Shown here: piece after piece, positions 17,710-25,726 of the stretch
Position numbering within the stretch: the first letter of the stretch is position 1
How the letters are laid out: every line of letters begins with the position of its first letter
Source of the DNA: Chloroflexota bacterium
Lineage (GTDB): Bacteria; Chloroflexota; UBA6077; JACCZL01
Assembly (NCBI GenBank): GCA_020850535.1
Contig: JADZEM010000186.1
Coordinates: 1-60,497, forward strand
Length of the DNA stretch: 60,497 nucleotides
Direction: 5' to 3'
The notes under the pieces: model-generated
Database searches by the model: none
Told to the model about the DNA's origin: nothing
What the model saw: the letters and a program-made list of their open reading frames with translations, nothing else
Made by a program: the position numbers and the translations under genes

Positions 17710-17739
17710 GCCCGGCCGCGCGCGGCACCTGGGCGGGAC

Positions 17740-17775
17740 GCCCGCACGTCGATTCTGACGTGCGGGCGCTCTTGC
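17740..17775 (+). terminator. Hairpin terminator after the spermidine-synthase-like gene
   Basis: GCCCGCACGTC (17740-17750) pairs perfectly over 11 bp with GACGTGCGGGC (17757-17767) around a 6-nt loop. The following stretch GCTCTTGCTT is only moderately T-rich. The position, 30 bp after the stop codon, fits a terminator. Confidence 0.65.
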
Positions 17776-17881
17776 TTCCTGGTACACGTCTGGCAGTCAT
17801 CCGTTCGGATGTTCCCGACGTACCATGTGGAGAGACGCCGCGTTTCAGGGAAGACTGTCACACGACAGGAACACCGGCCGG

Positions 17882-17911
17882 TTCTAAGGACGGAAAGACG
17901 CCTGATATACT
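17882..17911 (+). promoter_or_regulatory. Extended -10 promoter of the DUF4956-kinase-CYTH cassette
   Basis: TGATATACT (TATACT at 17906-17911 with TG at 17903-17904) has an extended -10 form. A weak -35 TTCTAA lies 18 bp upstream (17882-17887). The start would be near 17918, leaving a leader of about 59 nt before the GTG at 17977, with a GGGGGCGGAGG ribosome site. Confidence 0.5.
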
Positions 17912-17976
17912 GGCCGCAGCGCCCACCAGAGCAGAGGCGCGGCTGGTTCAGGCCCGCTGACGGGGGCGGAGGCGCC

Positions 17977-18894
17977 GTGGCGAAGAAGGATCGAATCGCG
18001 GCGGAGCAGGAGGCTGGTGACGACGCCGGCCTCGTCTTCGAGCGCTTTTCTCTCAACGGCTCAGCCAAGCCGGCCGGCCTCGGGGCCTCGCACCCAGACT
18101 ATGGCGTCTGGCTGGTGGCCCTCGGCATGGCCGCTGCCGCCGTCCTGGTGCTGGTCCTGGTGGCGATGCCCTCCAGCCGCACCACCAGCGCGCAGGCCAC
18201 CCCCCTGCCCGACAACGAGTTCACCAACATCATCAGCAGCGTGCAGACGCTGCTGACGCCGAGCGACCACTCCCTGCCCGTCGTGCTGGCGAAGCTGGTG
18301 CTGGCCGCGCTGCTCGGCGCGATCGTCGGCTACCGGCAGCGCATCCACGTTGACGAGTACATCGTCCAGGCGCACGTCATCATCGCGTTCACCGGCGCGC
18401 TGATGATGATCATCATCGGCAATGAGATCGTGCGCGCCTTCGGGCTGCTGGGCGCGGGCAGCATCATTCGGTACCGGACGCCCGTCCGCGACCCGCGCGC
18501 GCTGGCCTCGCTGTTCGTCACGATGGGTATCGGCATCGCCGTCGGCGTGGGCCTGTTCGAGCTGGCGTTTATCGGTGCGGTGTTGATCGTGCTGATACAA
18601 GGGGTCTTCGGACGGATCGCCAGCAGTCTTCCGTCAACGCTCTACAACCCGCAGCGCGGTTACACGTTGTCCCTCACGACGGAGGATGGCAGCGGCTCGC
18701 TGGAACGGATCCGTCAGACATTCTATGAGCGAGATATTCGGTACCGGCTGCTCGAATTCGATGCGCGGGCGAAGAAGGATGGCCTGGTCAAGATGACAAT
18801 GGTTGTCGAGGCAAACGCCAACCTCTCGACCGAAGAGCTGACGCTGCTGGTCTTCCGGGACGGCGTCCAGTCTGTCAGCTGGGAGGAGGAGTGA
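17977..18894 (+). CDS. DUF4956 membrane protein, first gene of the cassette
   Basis: A 305-residue protein. Residues 1-38 are hydrophilic. One membrane helix lies at about 44-66, and a bundle at about 105-210 contains GAIVGYRQR, LLGAGSIIRYRTPVRDP and TMGIGIAVG, the hallmark of DUF4956. The C-terminal part (about 225-305) is a soluble domain of mixed alpha/beta type. In other bacteria DUF4956 proteins are often found beside VTC-type or CYTH proteins, which handle polyphosphate; the CYTH gene here is four genes downstream. The GTG at 17977 is chosen for its GGAGG-like site; the open frame extends to 17809, across the promoter. The stop is 1 bp before the next ATG. Confidence 0.85.
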   Translation: MAKKDRIAAEQEAGDDAGLVFERFSLNGSAKPAGLGASHPDYGVWLVALGMAAAAVLVLVLVAMPSSRTTSAQATPLPDNEFTNIISSVQTLLTPSDHSLPVVLAKLVLAALLGAIVGYRQRIHVDEYIVQAHVIIAFTGALMMIIIGNEIVRAFGLLGAGSIIRYRTPVRDPRALASLFVTMGIGIAVGVGLFELAFIGAVLIVLIQGVFGRIASSLPSTLYNPQRGYTLSLTTEDGSGSLERIRQTFYERDIRYRLLEFDARAKKDGLVKMTMVVEANANLSTEELTLLVFRDGVQSVSWEEE

Positions 18895-18895
18895 T

Positions 18896-19678
18896 ATGGC
18901 GTCCAATGGCCAGGTGAACGGTGTCGCGACGCTGACGGCGCCGATCCCCCTGCAACGGTTCGACTATCCGGGCAGCCTGATCGTCGTCGAGGGCGTGGAC
19001 GGCTCGGGCAAGAGCACGCAGCTCCAGTTGCTCAAGGATTGGCTCATCGAGCAGGGAGCGGATGTCCTCTTCACAGAGTGGAACAGCTCCAGCCTGACGG
19101 CCAAAGCCGTGCGGCGCGGCAAGCGACGGCTCTGGCTTGGCCACCTGAGCTTTGTGCTGCTGCACGTGACGGACTTCACGCACCGGTACGAAAACATCAT
19201 CCTGCCGGCCCTCCGCGAGGGCAAGCTGGTGCTGGCCGACCGCTACGTCTTCACGGCGTTCGCCCGAGACGTGGCGCGCAACGCCGACCGCGCCTCGATT
19301 CGCCGGCTCTACAGCTTCGCCCTGCAGCCTGACCTGGCGCTCTACTTCCACGTGCCGCTCGACGTGGCCATGAACCGCGTCCTGACCGGTCCAGGCCGCG
19401 AAGGTCTGAAGTACTACGAGGCGGGCCTCGATCTCGGGCTGAGCCTGGAGCCGCAGGAGAGCTATCGGCTCTTCCAGAGCCGGGTGGTCAACGAGTACCA
19501 GCACATGGTGGACGAGTACCAGCTTACGGTGATCGACGCGAACCGGACCATCGAGCCGCAGCGCGAGGAAGTGCGCGAGCTGGCCCGTCCGATCCTGGAG
19601 CGTCACCTCGCGATGCTCGGCGAGCGTGAGGACACCCGCCGTGAGCGCCGACGCCGGCGGGAGGTTATCGGTGGCTGA
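18896..19678 (+). CDS. Thymidylate-kinase-like protein with intact P-loop
   Basis: A 260-residue P-loop kinase. The Walker A is EGVDGSGKSTQ (about 30-40), followed by the LADRY motif of thymidylate kinases (about 115) and PDLALYFHVP. The normal Lid arginines are not obvious. Instead it has a long segment YYEAGLDLGLS and YRLFQSRVV shared with the next gene. It may phosphorylate a nucleotide, or in this setting a different phosphate acceptor; true Tmk function is not assured. The start codon is 1 bp after the stop of the DUF4956 gene, and it overlaps the next start by 8 bp (translational coupling). The Arg-rich C-terminus resembles a linker or nucleic-acid-binding tail. Confidence 0.85.
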   Translation: MASNGQVNGVATLTAPIPLQRFDYPGSLIVVEGVDGSGKSTQLQLLKDWLIEQGADVLFTEWNSSSLTAKAVRRGKRRLWLGHLSFVLLHVTDFTHRYENIILPALREGKLVLADRYVFTAFARDVARNADRASIRRLYSFALQPDLALYFHVPLDVAMNRVLTGPGREGLKYYEAGLDLGLSLEPQESYRLFQSRVVNEYQHMVDEYQLTVIDANRTIEPQREEVRELARPILERHLAMLGEREDTRRERRRRREVIGG

Positions 19679-20942
19679 CCAGCGTCCCTACCCCGGCTAC
19701 CTGATCGCTTTCGAGGGTCCGGAGGGTGCGGGCCGCCGCGAGGCGCTCGCTCACGCGCGCGGCGCGCTCCAGGCACGCGGGCAGGATATCGTGGTCAGCC
19801 GCCCGATGGGCGCGACGCTGGCCGGCGGCATCTACCGCAGCGCCGCCCCCCTCAACGAGCTGTCGCCCCGCACCCTGGTGCTGGTCGCGGCCAGCGACAT
19901 GGCCGAGCGGCTCGAATGGGAGATCCTGCCGGCCCTGCAGGCCGGCAAGGTCGTCCTGGCCGACCGCTACGTCTACCGAACGGTGCAGGGCATGGCTCGC
20001 GATCTCGACCCTGACTGGCTGGAAGTGCTGTGCGCGGTAGCTCCGCGCCCGGACCTGGTCTTCCTCTACCACGACGAGGAGACGGTGCAGCGCTCGCGCA
20101 TCGATCTGTCCACCATCGACCTGTACGAGGCGGGGATGGATCTCGGGCTGACTCGCGACGTGCCGTTCAGCTATCAGCTCTACCAGCAGCGGGTGCTGGA
20201 GGGGTACGAGGACTGGGCCGAGGCGCATCAGCTTGAGTTGGTCCAGCCGAAGTCGATGGCCGAGATGGTCCAGCGCATCGAAGAGCTGATCGGCATCACC
20301 GTTGGCGACCTGAACGTGCGTCATCAGGCGGTCCTCTCGATGCTGATGCAGAACTACCACGATCCGCCGCACGCCATGCAGACGGCGACGCTGGCCCTGC
20401 AACTGTTCGACCAGTTGAAGCCGTTGCACAAGCTTGGCGCACAAGAAGCCGAGCTGTTCGAGTTCGGCGTCCTGCTGCACAACGTCGGCGAACAGGGCGA
20501 GGAGCGCGACCGCCGCATGCGGACGGCGGCACTGATCCGCGAGAGCAGCCTGCCAGGCTTCACGCGCGACGAATTGAACGTCATCAGCGTGATCGCCGCC
20601 GCCCACACGATCCATCACGTCAGCGAGCTTGAGGCGTGGTTGACCACCATCCCCTCGACGCTCCGGCCGATGGTCGAGAAGCTGGCGCCGCTGGCGCGGC
20701 TGGTGGACGGGATGGACGCCTCGCACGAGCAGACGGTCCGGTGGGTCGAGGCGATCCTTGCCGAGCACGGTAAGCTGCTGATCCGCATGCAGAGCCGCAC
20801 CAAGGCCAAGGCCGAGGTGCATGCCACGCGAGACCGCGCGCACTTGATCGAGAAGGTGTATGGGCTGGAAGTGGAGGTCATCGCGGAGCGGCAGGGGCCG
20901 CCGCCGGCCACAGCCAACCTTGTGCCGCTCAGCGTCGGCTGA
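19671..20942 (+). CDS. Degenerate thymidylate-kinase-like domain fused to a Ppx/GppA-type HD domain
   Basis: A 423-residue protein. Residues 1-205 are a paralogue of the preceding kinase, sharing LADRY and YEAGMDLGL. Its P-loop reads GPEGAGRRE: the catalytic Lys and the Ser/Thr are both replaced by Arg, so phosphotransfer is unlikely. Residues about 215-410 match the C-terminal HD-like domain of exopolyphosphatase/guanosine pentaphosphatase (Ppx/GppA), with HAMQTATLALQLFDQLKPLH, SSLPGFTRDEL and LVDGMDASH. The HD doublet reads HN. The GTG at 19671 overlaps the previous gene by 8 bp and has GGGAGGT upstream. It may bind polyphosphate or a phosphorylated nucleotide as a regulatory partner. The combination of domains is unusual. 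Confidence 0.8.
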   Translation: MADQRPYPGYLIAFEGPEGAGRREALAHARGALQARGQDIVVSRPMGATLAGGIYRSAAPLNELSPRTLVLVAASDMAERLEWEILPALQAGKVVLADRYVYRTVQGMARDLDPDWLEVLCAVAPRPDLVFLYHDEETVQRSRIDLSTIDLYEAGMDLGLTRDVPFSYQLYQQRVLEGYEDWAEAHQLELVQPKSMAEMVQRIEELIGITVGDLNVRHQAVLSMLMQNYHDPPHAMQTATLALQLFDQLKPLHKLGAQEAELFEFGVLLHNVGEQGEERDRRMRTAALIRESSLPGFTRDELNVISVIAAAHTIHHVSELEAWLTTIPSTLRPMVEKLAPLARLVDGMDASHEQTVRWVEAILAEHGKLLIRMQSRTKAKAEVHATRDRAHLIEKVYGLEVEVIAERQGPPPATANLVPLSVG

Positions 20943-20987
20943 GCGGCCAGTCACGAGAGTTCCAGGCGGCCAACGTCGGGGGAGCGG

Positions 20988-21185
20988 ATGCCGAGCCGAG
21001 ACCAGGACTACAGCTTGATCGCAGTCCTACACGACCAGCTCGAAGATATCGAGAGCTACGAGCGCTACCTGAAGGCGGCCACTGATTGCGACGCATGTGA
21101 AGCCATCTGGCGGCAGCTCAAGGAGCAGGCCGAGGCTGCCGTGACGTCGATCCGGGCGGAGATCCAGCGCCACGCCGTCGATTGA
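20988..21185 (+). CDS. 65-residue protein inside the cassette
   Basis: A small soluble acidic protein, largely helical (about 5-60). It has a Cys pair in the order CDAC near the middle, and it follows a GGGGAGCGG ribosome site by a few bases. It lies 45 bp after the kinase-HD gene and 95 bp before the CYTH gene. No family is recognised. The good ribosome site and its place in the operon support a real gene; it may be an accessory subunit of the kinase-like pair. Confidence 0.65.
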   Translation: MPSRDQDYSLIAVLHDQLEDIESYERYLKAATDCDACEAIWRQLKEQAEAAVTSIRAEIQRHAVD

Positions 21186-21280
21186 TGTCTGCTGCCGGCT
21201 CTGATGCCCCCGGCCTGAACGATGCAGCGACGTCCTCTCCGGACGCCGTGCCGGCCTGCCATCGGCAAGATTGGTGACCC

Positions 21281-21997
21281 ATGCGACTGCAGGACAACCT
21301 CGAAGTCGAGCTGAAGCTGACGGTGACCGGCAACGATCCTGACAAGCTGCTCGACGAGATCGCAACCATCGTCTCGCTCGGAGGCGTGCGGCTGGCCGAC
21401 GCCCGGGAGCACCAGTTGCGCGATATCTACTGGGACACCGCCGACTACGGTCTGCGCGCCCGCAAGCTCAGCCTGCGCCTCCGCGAGATCGACGGACGGC
21501 AGGTCTTCACGGTCAAGGGCGGCACCAGCTCCAGCGAGGGCCTGTTCCGTCGGTACGAGCTGGAGACGCCGGCCAGCGCGCAGAACTGGCAGGATGTCTG
21601 TGCCGTCTTCCACGACGAGGGCGTGGACCTGGCGCGGGTCAACGGGCTGGCCGGGGCCGGCACGTCGCCGGACGACTGGCTCCGCGCGGCTGGCCTCCAT
21701 CCGACGCAGGACCGTTCGACTCGCCGCACGGCCATCCACGCCTACGACGACGCCCACGGCGACCAGCCCCTCGCCGAGCTGGCCCTGGACCGCACCCGCT
21801 TCGACTTCGGACGGGTCCTGGTCGACTACTGGGAGATCGAGATCGAGGAGCTGGGCAACCACGGCGACGAGGTTCCTCGGCTCCTGGGGCAGGCGCTGCG
21901 GGAGCGCTACCCGGATCGCCTGGAGCCGTCCACGATGGGCAAGTACAGCCGTGGACTGGCTATCGAGCGGGAGCTGCGGACCACGGGCCAGCTCTAG
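21281..21997 (+). CDS. CYTH-domain (triphosphate tunnel) protein
   Basis: A 238-residue CYTH protein, the fold of adenylate cyclase class IV, thiamine triphosphatase and inorganic triphosphatase. The signature ExExK is EVELK at about 8-12. The tunnel strands follow: RDIYWDTADYGLR, LRLRE, VFTVKGG, LAELALDRTRFDFG and EIEIEEL. No CHAD domain is attached. The enzyme would bind a triphosphate end with divalent metal; substrate could be inorganic triphosphate, polyphosphate ends or a nucleoside triphosphate. It is the last gene of the cassette and converges with the next gene, their stops 7 bp apart. A possible stem CCGCTGG...CCAGCGG (about 22000-22031) spans the junction. Confidence 0.88.
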   Translation: MRLQDNLEVELKLTVTGNDPDKLLDEIATIVSLGGVRLADAREHQLRDIYWDTADYGLRARKLSLRLREIDGRQVFTVKGGTSSSEGLFRRYELETPASAQNWQDVCAVFHDEGVDLARVNGLAGAGTSPDDWLRAAGLHPTQDRSTRRTAIHAYDDAHGDQPLAELALDRTRFDFGRVLVDYWEIEIEELGNHGDEVPRLLGQALRERYPDRLEPSTMGKYSRGLAIERELRTTGQL

Positions 21998-22004
21998 CCG
22001 CTGG

Positions 22005-23294
22005 CTACCCGCGCGGCCACCCGGCCAGCGGATAGCGGATGCGCGCCCCGGCCACGTCGGGCGGGTAGACGGCCACCAGCTCATTGCCCTGCTGCTGCAA
22101 CACCGGCGGCACCGACGCCCGGTTGCGCCCCGCCGTGTCCCAGCCCAGGCGGCCCCAGAACGTCAGCACCTCCAGGCCCGAAAGCGCCTCGCGGACGGCG
22201 GCGGGGTCAGCCCCGCCCACCCGCTCGACCGCCAGCTGCAGCGCGAGGCCAGCCGCTGTCGCCGCCGCGCCGCGGGGGTCTGCCGCGTAGCCGTGCAGGC
22301 GCTTGAAGCGCTCGGCGTACTCGGCGGCTGACCCGAACACGGGCCCGTTGGCGGAGACCGTCGGCCACCAGTTCTCGACCGTCAGGATGCCGTCGAAGAG
22401 GACGGCGCGCCGGCCCGTCGGATCGACTGGCTCGGGCATCGGGACCAGCGCGCGCATCGAGGTGTACGGCAGGTAGGCCCGCAACGATGGCGCGAAGCGT
22501 GTCGTCTGGCCGTACTCCGTCGCCAGGATGATGAAGCGCGGCGTGGACTCGGCAGTCCGCAGGAGCGGCGGCATGATGTCCCGCGAGCCGAGCGCCGTCA
22601 GCTCCAGCCGGACCGGCCCGAGATCGAGGGCGTTCGCCCGCTCGCGGAAGCCGGCCGCCGCGGCGGCGTTCGACGGCTCGTCGGCGATGATGATGCCGAC
22701 CGGCGTGGCGCGCGGCTGAACCGATGCGGCAATATCCGCCAGTCCGTGAAACAGACGGTCTTCCGTCGGCAGGATCGAGAACAAGCCCTTCAGGCCCCGC
22801 CGATACAGTCCGGCAGCCGGCGCGTCAGGAGCGACCAGCACTGCACCGGCGCGGTCGGTCACGGTGGCAACCGAGGTCGTGATGGCCGACGAGAACGGCC
22901 CCAGAAAGAGGCGCACGCCCTGGCCTTGCACCAGCCGCTCGGTCTGGCGACCGGCCGTCAGCGGCTCGCTCTCGTCGTCCAGCAGGTGCAGGCGCAGCGC
23001 CCGCCGGCCATCGCTGACCTTCAGGCCGCCGGCCTGCTCGACGGCGTCCTGCCAGACCTCGTAGCCGGCCCGCATCAGCGCGCCCTCGCGGGAGAACCGT
23101 CCGCTCAGACTCAGGATCACGCCGACCTGCAATTCGCCAGTCGCCACGGCCGGCGCGGCCGGCGCGACAGACGGCGTCGGCGTCTCCGGCATCGAGAGCG
23201 TGCAGCCAGCCAGCCCGAGACTGGCCGACGCCAGCAGCAGCCCGGACAGGACGCGGCGGCGGCTCAGGCGGTTCATTCGGGGGGTCGCAGACAT
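22005..23294 (-). CDS. Substrate-binding lipoprotein, branched-chain amino acid type
   Basis: A 429-residue extracytoplasmic binding protein of the periplasmic-binding-protein family 6 (LivJ/AmiC type). It has a signal peptide with RRR and a lipobox LAGC (Cys about 31), so it is anchored to the outer face of the membrane, possibly via Tat. The two lobes begin with VGVILSLSGRFSREG, typical of the family, and later DESEPLTAGRQTERLV and the hinge region around SILPTEDRLFHGLADI. No permease or ATPase of the Liv type is adjacent, so it is an orphan and may serve as a sensor or use a distant transporter. The ligand is unknown. Confidence 0.87.
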   Translation of the reverse strand: MSATPRMNRLSRRRVLSGLLLASASLGLAGCTLSMPETPTPSVAPAAPAVATGELQVGVILSLSGRFSREGALMRAGYEVWQDAVEQAGGLKVSDGRRALRLHLLDDESEPLTAGRQTERLVQGQGVRLFLGPFSSAITTSVATVTDRAGAVLVAPDAPAAGLYRRGLKGLFSILPTEDRLFHGLADIAASVQPRATPVGIIIADEPSNAAAAAGFRERANALDLGPVRLELTALGSRDIMPPLLRTAESTPRFIILATEYGQTTRFAPSLRAYLPYTSMRALVPMPEPVDPTGRRAVLFDGILTVENWWPTVSANGPVFGSAAEYAERFKRLHGYAADPRGAAATAAGLALQLAVERVGGADPAAVREALSGLEVLTFWGRLGWDTAGRNRASVPPVLQQQGNELVAVYPPDVAGARIRYPLAGWPRG

Positions 23295-23541
23295 GGCGAG
23301 CGGATGCTACCACGGCGTTCGCGACGACGGTCAGGCCGCCTGAGCTGCCGCCCGGTGCCTGCCCCCGTCCGCGGTTGTCGTAACCCTGACGCTGTGAGCC
23401 GGTCGTGACCGCGCGCCGCTTGCGACGCTCCGACCGATGCCGTAGTCTGGCCTTCGTGCCGCGAGGTCGCCCAGGCGACCACCGGCCGCCGCGCAGTGGA
23501 CAGATTCGCTGCTGACACCCCGCCAAGGACCGCGCCACGCC
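23295..23541. other. Divergent intergenic region, 247 bp
   Basis: Between the binding-protein gene (leftward) and the SH3 gene (rightward). No gene is supported. It should hold both promoters, but no convincing paired -35/-10 boxes could be chosen. Confidence 0.4.
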
Positions 23542-24015
23542 ATGAGTATCGCGTTTTCACGAGTTACGTCGAGCTTCCGACCGGTTGATGCGACGCCATT
23601 GCCGCCGGTCCACTGGCCTTCGGCCTTCGTCGGGCTGTTCCTGGCCGTGCTCGTCGTCGTCTCGATCGCCTGGCTGGCCGCTCCCAGGCGCGTCGATCGG
23701 CCGTTGCCGGCCGCCGTCGCGCCGCTGCCGGTGGTGCAGGTCGCCCCGACCCCGATCCCTGCGCCGGCGGTCGCCGCCCCCGAGCCAGCACCCGTGCCGG
23801 AAAAGGTCAAGGTCGCCAACACCGGCGGCAGCAACCTGAACCTCCGGGCGAACGCCGGCGAGCGGTCCCAGCGGCTCAAGTCGGTGCCCGAAGGCTCGCT
23901 GTTGGAGATCGTGGGGGCGGACCAGACGGCAGACGGGGTCGTCTGGCGCAACGTGCGCGACGCATCAGGGGCGAGCGGCTTCGTGGCGGCGAAGTTCGTG
24001 GTCAAGACGCAGTAG
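23542..24015 (+). CDS. Membrane-anchored SH3-domain protein
   Basis: A 157-residue protein. It has one membrane helix (about 28-48), a Pro/Ala/Val-rich linker (about 50-92) and an extracellular SH3b domain (about 93-157) with LNLRANAG, VPEGSLLEIVG and GVVWRNVRD. Bacterial SH3 domains of this type bind peptidoglycan peptides or wall polymers. It therefore probably sits outside the cytoplasm facing the wall. The start is ATG at 23542, and the preceding stretch has no obvious ribosome site. Confidence 0.82.
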   Translation: MSIAFSRVTSSFRPVDATPLPPVHWPSAFVGLFLAVLVVVSIAWLAAPRRVDRPLPAAVAPLPVVQVAPTPIPAPAVAAPEPAPVPEKVKVANTGGSNLNLRANAGERSQRLKSVPEGSLLEIVGADQTADGVVWRNVRDASGASGFVAAKFVVKTQ

Positions 24016-24071
24016 CGAGACGGTCGGCGTATGAGCGGACCAATCTTTGGCCCGTTCACACAGCGCGCCGG

Positions 24072-24077
24072 TACACT
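24072..24077 (+). promoter_or_regulatory. Possible -10 box upstream of the metallo-hydrolase-like gene
   Basis: GGTACACT has the TACACT form seen at 656 and 12637. The -35 region (TTGGCC, 19 bp upstream) is poorly spaced. About 90 bp separate it from the TTG start at 24169. Confidence 0.3.
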
Positions 24078-24168
24078 TCAGGAAAGCGGCGCCAGATTGC
24101 GGGACGCCTGACGATTCGGGATCGAGTTCAGCCGTCAATCCGCCCCTGGGCGCGAGCCTGGAGCCACC

Positions 24169-24819
24169 TTGGACATTGTCTGGCACGGACACGCCTGTTT
24201 CCGCCTGCGCGGCCGCGAGGCGTCCATCGTCACCGACCCGTACGACCGCTCGACCGGCTACCCCGCGCTGAAGCTGACGGCTGACGTCCTCACCATCTCG
24301 AACCACACATCGCAGCACGCAAACACTGCCGCCGTCTCGGCAGCTGGCGACAAGCTGCGGCAGGTCGATGGCCCCGGCGAGTACGAGGTCGCCGGCTCGC
24401 TGATCGAAGGCGTGGTCACCTACCGTGACAAGCAGAAGGGCAAGGAGCGCGGCAAGAACACCGCGTACATGATCCACCTCGACGACCTGTCAGTGTGCCA
24501 CCTGGGCGCGCTGGCGCACACGTTGAGCAGCAGCCAGATCGAGTCGCTCAAGGACGCCGACGTGCTCCTGGTGCCAGTCGGCGGCGGGGACGTGCTGGAC
24601 GCGGCGGCCGCGGCCGAGGTCGTGAGCCAGTTGGAGCCGCGCATCGTCATCCCGATGTATTACGGTACGCCCGCCCTTCAGCTCGACGCGGTCGACCGGT
24701 TCTGCGCCGAGATGGCCGTCACCGAGATCGTGCCGCAGGCCCGCCTGGTGGTCACCAGATCCTCGTTGCCGGAAGAGACGCGGCTCATCGTGCTGGCCGC
24801 GCCGGAGCCGAAGCGGTAA
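24169..24819 (+). CDS. Metallo-beta-lactamase-fold protein with altered metal motif
   Basis: A 216-residue protein of the UlaG-like branch of the metallo-beta-lactamase fold, starting with MDIVWHGHACFRLRG and TDPYD. The expected HxHxDH motif reads NHTSQH, so the metal site is partly lost. The remaining GPGEYEV, HLGALAH and IPMYYGT regions follow the usual order. It may be a weak or repurposed hydrolase. The TTG start at 24169 has no strong ribosome site. The stop is 4 bp before the next gene, so these two and the following lipoprotein may be cotranscribed. Confidence 0.8.
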   Translation: MDIVWHGHACFRLRGREASIVTDPYDRSTGYPALKLTADVLTISNHTSQHANTAAVSAAGDKLRQVDGPGEYEVAGSLIEGVVTYRDKQKGKERGKNTAYMIHLDDLSVCHLGALAHTLSSSQIESLKDADVLLVPVGGGDVLDAAAAAEVVSQLEPRIVIPMYYGTPALQLDAVDRFCAEMAVTEIVPQARLVVTRSSLPEETRLIVLAAPEPKR

Positions 24820-24823
24820 CGGC

Positions 24824-25021
24824 ATGCGGGAGATCGCCGTTCGGCTGGCCTGCTTCGTGGCGAATCTGGTCATCGGCGAGCCGCGCATGGTCGTGACGGC
24901 CGCCGAAGAGAAGGCCCTGGCGCTGGCCCGCGTCGACGACCCGTACTTTCACGCTTTTCGAGATCGCTGCATGCAGTGGGTGCTCGGGAACGATCCTCGC
25001 CGCCCCCAGGACGACAGCTAG
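24824..25021 (+). CDS. Small conserved-style protein, 65 residues
   Basis: A short soluble protein with a hydrophobic first part (LACFVANLVIGEP) and a charged end. Unassigned. It lies between the metallo-beta-lactamase-fold gene (4-bp gap) and the GDSL lipoprotein (15-bp gap), all on one strand, which supports it being translated. It could still be a chance frame; codon use looks like the neighbours. Confidence 0.55.
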   Translation: MREIAVRLACFVANLVIGEPRMVVTAAEEKALALARVDDPYFHAFRDRCMQWVLGNDPRRPQDDS

Positions 25022-25036
25022 AACGGCGCCACATCC

Positions 25037-25726
25037 ATGACTTCACGCAGACGGCTCCTGCTGACGCTTCCGTGGGTGCTGCTGGCCGGGGCCGCCTGCC
25101 GAGGGGCGGTCACGCCAACGTCGGCGGCACGCCCGCTGACCTATGTAGCCATCGGCGCATCGGACTCGGTCGGGGTGGGCGCCGGCTCGCCGGATCAGGA
25201 GAGCTGGCCGGCCGTCCTGCAGCGCAGGCTGCCGGCCGGCAGTCGGCTCGTCAACCTGGGTGTCAGCGGCTCCCTGATCCGGCAGGCCGTCGACCAGCAA
25301 CTGCCGGTGGCCCTCGACAGCGATCCCGACCTCGTCACCGTCTGGCTGGCCGTCAACGACTACGGCGCACGGGTGCCGTTGCCCCGCTACGCCTCGGACC
25401 TGGATCTGCTGCTCCAGACCCTCCGATCCCAGACCCGCGCCACCATCCTGGTCGGGAACGTGCCGGACTTGAGCGTCTTGCCGGTCGCCGCGCGCTTCGA
25501 CCTGAAGGATGTGGACCGCTGGAACAACGCCATCGCCGAACTGAGCCGGCGGCATGGCGCGGTCCTGGTCGATCTGCGGCAGGCGTACGCTGAGGTCGCG
25601 CAGCACCCCGAGTACATCAGCTCGGACGGCTTCCACCCGAGCACGACGGGGTACCAGCGGCTGGCCGACCTGTTCTACGCCTCGGCCGTCGAGCCGCTCG
25701 GACTGGCGACGGGCCGAGCCGGATGA
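25037..25726 (+). CDS. GDSL/SGNH-hydrolase lipoprotein
   Basis: A 229-residue secreted hydrolase. The N-terminal signal ends in a lipobox-like AGAAC (Cys about 20), so it is likely lipid-anchored outside the cell. SGNH blocks are present: GASDS (block I, Ser nucleophile; the usual GDS is altered), NLGVSGS (block II Gly), LAVNDYG (block III Asn) and SDGFHP (Asp-His of block V). Such enzymes deacylate lipids or carbohydrates; the substrate is not evident. The stop overlaps the ATG of the next gene (ATGA). Confidence 0.87.
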   Translation: MTSRRRLLLTLPWVLLAGAACRGAVTPTSAARPLTYVAIGASDSVGVGAGSPDQESWPAVLQRRLPAGSRLVNLGVSGSLIRQAVDQQLPVALDSDPDLVTVWLAVNDYGARVPLPRYASDLDLLLQTLRSQTRATILVGNVPDLSVLPVAARFDLKDVDRWNNAIAELSRRHGAVLVDLRQAYAEVAQHPEYISSDGFHPSTTGYQRLADLFYASAVEPLGLATGRAG

